Assembly: GCA_903813345.2 (NCBI GenBank)
Contig: CAIIXF020000008.1
Span: forward strand, 21,190,822-21,254,821
Direction of reading: 5' to 3'
Source of the DNA: Owenia fusiformis
Lineage: Eukaryota > Annelida > Polychaeta > Sabellida > Oweniidae
Length of the DNA stretch: 64,000 nt
This document shows, one piece after another, positions 39,601 to 48,600 of the stretch. Under the pieces are notes generated by a model. It was not told the origin of the DNA. It made no database searches and worked only from the letters and a program-made list of their open reading frames with translations. The translations under genes and the position numbers were made by a program. Position 1 is the first letter of the stretch. Each line of letters opens with the position of its first letter.

Positions 39601-42600
39601 TAAATTGGCAGTCAGTTGTTGGATGCTCTATTGCTAAAGGGGCACTTGAAGAGAGAAATAAGCTGTGGGTATAACTTGTCACAATTTTCTAATAATATTT
39701 TTCCTCACAGCATTCCTTGACATGAAGTTTTAAAAAATCTGTAATTAGTGTACAGCTATAACTCTGAAAAAGGAAATAACGCTTCATTTCTTGATACTGA
39801 TAATAACGAACATTTGATATATTTTTCATTAAATCACATTAAATGTGACATGACAAGCCTGGCACGTAAATATTTCTCTTCCCTTTTCAGCCACTTTATT
39901 AGCTGGCTTAAAATTTATTGTTTGACCACTATGTTTTAAATACCTGTTGCTATGGTAACATACAATTTTAATACACTAAATGAATGTATAATTCTCAATA
40001 CAATCTGTTAAGAATAGTTTTTTAAACTAACTAAATATGAGTATATCATAAAATTGATCACGTGCAAAGTCTCTAACAATTGGTCTGTATCTGACTTCTT
40101 TGATTGCAAAATTAAGATCTTTCACCAGAAAATCTCCTTCAGTCAAAGGATTATTAAATTACTGGAATTCGCAATCAACAAGCATCATAGAGTCTGAGTC
40201 CCTGGAGATATTCACATAATCCCTGGAAAGACATTGGATTTGGTTGGGAGTAATTCCTACATATTCAGCGATGACAATGATGATGGGGACATCAAATGAG
40301 GAATGAAATGCTCCAGTTTTCTCCCTGACTTAAGTAGCTACAGCCCATTTCACTGTTTTATTTCGTTAGTAGAACCCCAAAAATAAGAAATCAGGAGACC
40401 ATTGTGCAATAATACATGGAAATATATATTCATATTGTACATGAATGACATTTGTATATTTCAGATTATTTAGTTTTTTGTGCAATAAGCCTATGCCCTC
40501 TTGTAATTTAAAGAATTTCAGCCATGTTAATCTTTTTGAAAATACAGCAGAGAAGCATCAAAATATAAGAGGCCGCATACTTTATTAACCAAAGTAGAAG
40601 CAATCCAAGATATACAAATGTCATTTATGTATAATAGGAATATATTTTTCCATATATTATTGCACAATGATCTTTTAATTCCTTATATTTAGGCTCCACT
40701 GACGGAATAAAACAATGAAATGGGCTGTAGTAAGTTGCTTGTGCTTACTGAACAGTGTGGGCTTCATGGCCTCCTTCCTGGGTAACTTCTGTATTTTTGT
40801 TTTAAATGATATGTTTATATTATGTCACCTTGAACACAGCACAGATATTAGACAGCTGACTTGTAGTCACATTGACATGTCAACGTATTCTGTCTTGTTC
40901 CAATCTATATATATACATATTCAGGTTTTTCATTGTACAGAAGTGAGAAAGTTAAAGCCATACATTATCAAATCAGGTATTAAAATATAAAGCCAGGGAT
41001 TATCCAAACTCAGGTACCATGATATAAAGCAAGGCATATGATATAAAGGTAAGACACCATAATATATAGCCAGGTATAATGATATAGAGGCAGGCACCAT
41101 GATTTAAAGCCATATTTAGATATTCAAAGATTTTATTATAATGATATATTTTAGGCTATACAGATTTGAATAGAGAGCATTTTGTGGAACATACTATAGT
41201 AGAGTTTGGTTTATTATGTCAGGGAGACCTTATTATGCTCTAGTGGTGGTGCTATAGTATTTACATTGTGGTCAAGGCTATTCCTGTTTGTAAACAATCT
41301 AGGCCTTGAAACCATTGTAAGCCATAGGGCCAGCATTGTCTCAACATTGAATATATTCAAGGTTAACAACCTTCAGGCCAGCAATGCTGCATTATGTAAT
41401 GTCTAATGAGCTCAAGGCTGTTTAAAGCAGATACTTGAATATTCTCCGAGACTCAAACAAACTGAACACATTCGTTTACTTATCAGATTGTTTACTGTGT
41501 TTTGTTGTTGAGCATTTCAAAGGTCAACTCCTAGGTATCCATGTAGTAACACAGGCTTTGGATTGATGTGTACTTTAAGTCCTCTAAGTTTTGAGTTTTA
41601 TTTCAGAGCAGTTTTTTCTCAATTTGCTTAAGGTCATATGCAAATAGATAGGCAAGACTCCCCGATCAACTCATAAATTAACTTAGATGTTTCAAGGGTG
41701 ATCACCTGACTTAATGTATGTATATAAACCATTCATCTCCTTCTTCTGTTTGTGCTTATGTATAGTGGGTTATTTTGACAACTAAAAATGATAAATATAA
41801 AACAGCATTATTGCCTAGTCTATTTATATCTTTAGCATATTATAAACTTTTTTGTTGTTGTTTGTTTGACAGATTTTTTACGTATGAGCAGTAGTAACTT
41901 TGTTGGATGCGCTGAGAAACGAAAAACAAAAACTTGAAATAATATACAAATAGCATAAGATATACTCATTAATCATTATACATATTTCTAAGTAATTTCA
42001 TAATTTTTTTGAATTAATATTTCTTAATAATTAATTGGTGTCTTACTTTATACCATGTCTGATACTTTACACATTAAAATAATGTTTGCAAAAGTGTGTT
42101 TACTTTTACACATGTGTGTAATTTTGCAGTTTGGTCTTAAATAAGAATTAAGAATTAAGGAAGTTGTGCACTTTCAGAAAAATTGAAAAAGTTATTTGTG
42201 CAATTATCATTTGAATAAAATACTAGACATCCACATAAATTAAAAAATATTTTACCTTATCTATTAAGTATTGTTGGCCGGCCATTGTCATCATGAGAAT
42301 TACATGAAAATGTTCATCTTGTGGATAAAGACTGTTGTATCATCTCTTTGATCTGGTTTATAATTAATTTGATCAAATGGAGCTTTACTGTGCCTTTATC
42401 AAGTGCAATTATTCCGCATAAGCATCAAAGCCAAAAACTAAGTGATTAATAACTTAATGATTTTTATGCTTTAGTAAATATGAAATGACAATAAATTATA
42501 ATGGGATTTGAATGTTCTGTCTGGGAGAAATACTGCCACTGGATATTCTCTTTGAGGCTACTTTTATTGATTATGAAACTGCTAAGATCTACTTTAGTCT

Positions 42601-45600
42601 ATTGACTTTACCCCTTGTAATCATATACAGTACTTACACATAATCATATACAGTATATAGGAGATGAGAAAGTATATGTCTGTCTATAAGAAAATGTTAA
42701 TGTGTTTCAGAGACGAAGAGGGGAACACCAATCAAAACCAACCACTGGTGAAAGACACGTCTCCTTACGTTACACCAAAGACGGAGCCCATCAGTGAAGA
42801 GCCTCAAATGGGCCGACCCCCAGGCCCAACAATGGCACCATCCCATCATATGTCAAATATACCGCCCCATATGCAACCTCATAGCCAAACCATGGGCTCA
42901 ATTGGCCCCCAACACAGCATTCCACATCACCCTCCACAGCCCCACCATCACCAGCACCAGATGCCATCGCAGAGTATGGCCATGCCCTCTCAGTCTCACA
43001 TGCCCCAGTCTCCTGGAGCTGGCCACATGGAAGCACAAAGCTCTACAGGGCCCAGTACTTCTGCAGTGGACTTGCGTAAGAGAGAGGAACCAACGACTGG
43101 ATCTGGTAAGTGATCTAAAACTGAATTTGAATTCTTTTATATGTTTTTATAATTATACATGTATAATTGCAAGATTTTTAGTGTTGCTTTTACCAAGTTT
43201 GGAAATTATATACTGTGTGACCTCTGTAGTCTGATAAGTAAAACCATCAAACATAATTCTTTAAGTTATTGCTCAATATATAGAAAACTGCTGTTCTAAC
43301 TAAACTGTTTTCCATCTTCACTCCTGCCACTGATGCTAATACATGTTCATATATGTATCATTTAGGTGCTGTGATCCGGCACTGTCAAGTATGCAACGAT
43401 ACGGCATCTGGCTTCCATTATGGGGTGTGGTCTTGTGAGGGTTGCAAGGCATTCTTTAAGCGCAGTATACAAGGTACGTTTCATATCAATGCAATTGAGG
43501 ATCAACAGTTTAAGATTAGATGACAGCCTTATTAATATTACCCAGAGAAGATATCTGAAAATTTAATGTCTTTCTCGGGATGTATTTAGGGCTAGGGCGA
43601 GGATTTTGGATCTAGTGGTTTACTGACGTTATTTAGCTTTAAATACATAGTTACAGTAAAAATCATTGGACATTCACACAGTTGCTCATCTTGCACCCAG
43701 TTCTCAATTAACATTTTGAACAAAGTACAAAATACAAAGCTTCTTGAAAAGTTTTTCATCATCAAGGAGAAAAACTGAGACAGTGTAGTGGACTAGTGGT
43801 GCCCTATTGTAAGGACACTCACTAAATTAACTTATCTGACTCTCGTAAAAGAATGGAGATGTTGCCTCATTTGAAGCCTTTCTTGAAGCTTTGTGTTTAA
43901 CTGGATAGTCATTCCACTCTTTTTTTAAGTGATCAAACTTATAATGAGAATGAGGAGCACAAATCTAAGAAGGAATGTTAAATAAGAGAGCTTGGAATTT
44001 AATTCTGTTCCATCCTTCATCAAAATTTTATGATGATATTCTTCAGGTCCTGTTGACTATATGTGTCCTGCAACTAATACATGCACGATTGACAAACATC
44101 GACGAAAGAGCTGCCAGGCCTGCAGGCTTAGGCGTTGTTTCGAATCTGGGATGAGCAAAGGAAGTAAGAATCGGCCCAAAATTCTCATTTTGAAAATTGC
44201 ATGAATAATATAAGCATTTTCTTCTGAGAGACTAAAAGTAGAGTGAGTCTGTAAAATATGTTTTTGATAAAATGTTGTTTGGTGGTAAGACACATTTCAA
44301 TGTCAAAATCTAAATATTTAAATTGTTATTTTTGAGAAATGTTACATAAATTTTAACACATTGGGACCATGATCTTAATGGTTACCTATTTTGTTTGTGC
44401 GCTACCGTAGTGATTACACGACGTGGCCGCCAAAGTTCTGCCGGCAAAAGTGGGCATTCCAGCGAAGGGAAACGCAAACTTATGGAGGCTGATTGTGGCA
44501 AAAGTGATTCCACGACTTCTTCTTCAAAGGTAGATTAGTTTGCTACTCGCTATCATACTAAGCAACCACTAATGCCGCTTCGTTTTTTTCTTTGGTAAAA
44601 TTGTAGCAAGTACCAGAAAAGAACGCCGCAATTCAGGTCAAGGTCGAAAGAGAAAGGATGATAAGCAGGACAATCCGGTGCATTCATCTACTGGCCCCCA
44701 TGGTCCTGTCAAGGTAATTTCAGCCAACGTCCCTATCAACATGAATATATCTTTCTTTTAGGTATTCTCCATAGTATAGACATCTTCCTTGATCTTCCTC
44801 AATCTTCATAGATCTTCTTAGATCTTTCTAGATCACCCTCAATTACTATTGATTTTCTGTTCATCTGTGTTATGGCCTTTTCTGAACACATTAATATATT
44901 GAATCATATTGCACTTTTAAATGTAGTTAAAAGACACCCACATTAGGTGTAGTAATCTAATAGTCTATAAGGATTTCTCTTACTCTAATATCCCTTGGTT
45001 TTACTTTTATGCACATCTTTTATCTATTAAACTCTGGGAATAACTTCATTACTCTGATCGTAATTGAATAGAAAGTGGTGTCTAAAAATGTTTCAAAATT
45101 TCATGGAGAATGAAATAATGGAAATGGGCAAGTTATATCTAAGGTTTGGTTTTTGTAGTCTAGCTACAAGCTTCTGTGACCCCCCTTTCCCTCTGCGTGA
45201 CTAAACACCTTCTCACACAGAGTTGCTGTAATAGTGAGTGGGGGCGTTGGGTCACAAGGGCTTAGTTTTTGAAGATGACTAGGATTTAGAGGGTTCTTTG
45301 AAGTAAATAGTCTCAGTAAACTCAATTCATGAGACTGTGGCACAAGCTGGTGCACTGAATCAATGGCATAAGCCTATTATGTATGAATCAATTGATGCTT
45401 TATTTCTTGGAATTTTGGATTAAGTCCCATGTACATGTTATTTATAATCAGGAGGATTATTTTTGAGTCATCAGTTTTTGCAGATGTAATTTAATAAAGG
45501 ATATTAGGTCACCCTCTCCTCCTTCATGAAGGCTTATGCATATCTGTCATCCATGTTAATTTCAAGATTATTACTTTAAACTGTACCTACTCCTGTTAGT

Positions 45601-48600
45601 CCATTTGATTGGTAATTCAAAAAGGTTTTTCAAAATGGGAAATTAAATATATGAAGGTTTGTGATTGAATTGGTTGCCTCACCATTTACAGGCCTTATAC
45701 TGAACATGAGTTGATTAAATCCTTTTGCAACAAATATGTGTTTTCATTTGACACTCTCCTAGACTTGTCTACATCTTCTACCTTAAATATATACCTGTGC
45801 CTGACCTGAGTTCTAATTCTTTGTTATTATGTACTTTAACAGGTAAGTTCTAGAGATGAGCTGAGATCTTATGGTTTGATCTTAAATAATCTTTAATTTT
45901 TCTAGTAACATGTATATCACAATTTCACTATGCTTCTGTATTGCTTTAGCTTAGCATTAATGTTGTACAATGTGTTAAATAAACTGTAATATGAGAAGAT
46001 ATCTTATGATTTATGGAATATTACTTTTATCCACAAGATCTTGTGGATAACTGCATGAGTGAGCGAGTGGGTGAGATATGAATGCATAAAGTCATTAAAA
46101 GGTCTTCTTTATCTGTACTCTTTTAGTTTCATTATTGATAATACTAATTAGAAATTCACAGGCCTTACCATAAGGTATCATATTACATGATTGAGAAATA
46201 TTTTTTTTGGCATGATATTTATTATATTTATTTTATTTAAGTGTCATGGTTAATAAATACACTAAAATTTCATAAAACAACAATAACCTAGGCCATCATC
46301 GACCTATAAGACACTGACATATTACATGAATAACACCCTACAATGTATAGTATATATGCAGGATGGAACAATATTTTAGGAATTATAGGATAACAAAGAT
46401 AAGAAAAGGAAAATAATATTTTTGAAAGGAGTATTAATTTGGGGTGAATGGGAATGACAAAATATTTTGGCTCATGATAGAATCTGACTTTACACTGGAA
46501 CATACATTCCATGTCGCCACACTAAACGATGGCATGATACTTGGTAATAACCATGTTGTAGTAGATCTTAACTTAATGATTTTTCAATCTAAAGCTGTAT
46601 TAAAAGTCAATGATAGCTCCATTAAAACTTTTTAGAAATTCATTCAATCATTATACTGTATTATATACATTTTGTTTTAAAGACAATTGATTTCCTGCCT
46701 TAATGGCAGGATCTATTAAAAATTGTTCTGATATATCGTGGAAAACTAGTGAAGTTGAGAATGAAAATTAGTTCCATTCATTTTACACAAGATTTGCATA
46801 ATATTTGTTTAATATAGGATGTTTTTATTAACAAGTCTCCTATATTGCATTATTTACATGTCTGTATGAGTGAGGGATTTAAGGGTCAGTATTTCAGTGT
46901 ATCAAAGAGTCATTTCAGATTGACCCCCTTTCCCCAAACATTTTCATGAACATTCATTGATTTTTCTCTATTTTGAAATTGCTCCTTTTAAAAATCTGTT
47001 TTCCAACAAAGCAAAATGTACTTTTAATGCCTTTCCAAATACGATATTCCTTTGCCGATTTACATTATCACGATACACGATATATTAATCTTCTCCCTTT
47101 CTACATGTTTCATTCAAGTATGAATGTGCATACACAAATACTAATACTGTATATATATATACTCTGATCCAAAGATTAAAATTATTTGGGTGTATTAAAT
47201 ATGAGTATCTCAATGGATACAACTGGATATAATTCAAAAGGACAATTGCCACTAATAATTCACATAAATATAGTCGAAAATCTGTATGTTTGGAATAAAC
47301 TGAAATATGAAAAAACAATACCATAAAAATTATGTTTGATATTTCCAGGTTAAGCGTGAGTCTGCCAACAGCATGCATCCAATTGTTGAGCAGCTGTTAG
47401 CTGCTGACCCACCTATACTGAACAGTGAACATGACCATAGTATCCCAGACAGTGAGACGCATCTTATGACATCACTAACAAAGCTAGCTGACAAAGAGCT
47501 GGTTTATATGATCAACTGGGCCAAACATGTTCCAGGTTTGTACATAATACATAATACATTCTTCCACATATATTTCTAAAAGTGGCATTTGTTTATATTA
47601 TATCTGCATTGATAGACTAAGGAAACATTTCTACCTTGTAAAACCTTTTGCTTGCTTTTTATGAGGATTATAGAGGTTTTCTTTCCCATTGCCATATCTT
47701 TTAGCCATTTTAGATTGCAATATAAAGAAAAAGAAAAACGGGTCAATGGGTCATATTTCCCCAAAATTCTGCGGAACATGACAACACTATTGCATGAATT
47801 AAACTCAAATCTTAAAAACACTTACAGAAATGTCTTAGCTATATACATATCAATTTTCTAAGGAATTGCATCAGAAATGAGGAAATGAGATCCAAATAGA
47901 AAAGGTGGACTTTTTTTGGCCCACCCTGTATACCATTTGTTTGAGGTAGAATTATATCATTTCTATGTTTAGGGTACACTGATCTGACCTTGAATGACCA
48001 GGTGCACTTACTAGAGTCCAGTTGGTTTGAAGTGATAACATTAGGGATTGCACAGAGATCCATGCCCTACCGTGGGGAGAAACTGGTCTTTGCCACTGAC
48101 TTAATCATGTGCAGGTATGTGCAGTTGTTATATTAGCTCAATCACATGTACATATAAATATATACATGTATAGCTATTTACTTTGGTAGAATTCACCAAA
48201 CTAGACTCTATACATAATTTAAGGTGTTTTTCACTTAAAGGGTTCCAATAAGCTTCCCGAAGGAAAACAATATGGCGGCTCCAGGCGAGTCAACTGGATC
48301 AGTCCATTTTTAAGAAATAAGGGGCGTTTTGGAAAATCCGGTTAATTGAAATTGTCTTGGAGATAGAGTAATCCGTTTATAATGATTCTGAAATCATTAT
48401 TGAGAGAGTGATTGTTCAAAGAATGCATGTACAACAGTCAATATAAATCCTTGTATTAGAACTGCTTTGTTTCATTTTGAGGATATTCCATATGCCAAGC
48501 TGTGTACTAATACATTATGGGGAAATTTAGATGTCAATTTTTTCTTATTATACACAAATACAATATCCCAAAGCTTCACCCATAAATGTGAAATTGATTT

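Noticed and set aside
42791-43036. Antisense frame over exon 3
   Set aside because: Produced by the Pro/His/Gln bias of the coding strand.
44607-44713. Reading exon 6b in phase 0 after exon 6a ([10 protein letters not shown]...)
   Set aside because: The frame is open but meets a stop in exon 7 and has no resemblance to an ER hinge. The other frame gives RKERR and RKRKDD, the canonical hinge.
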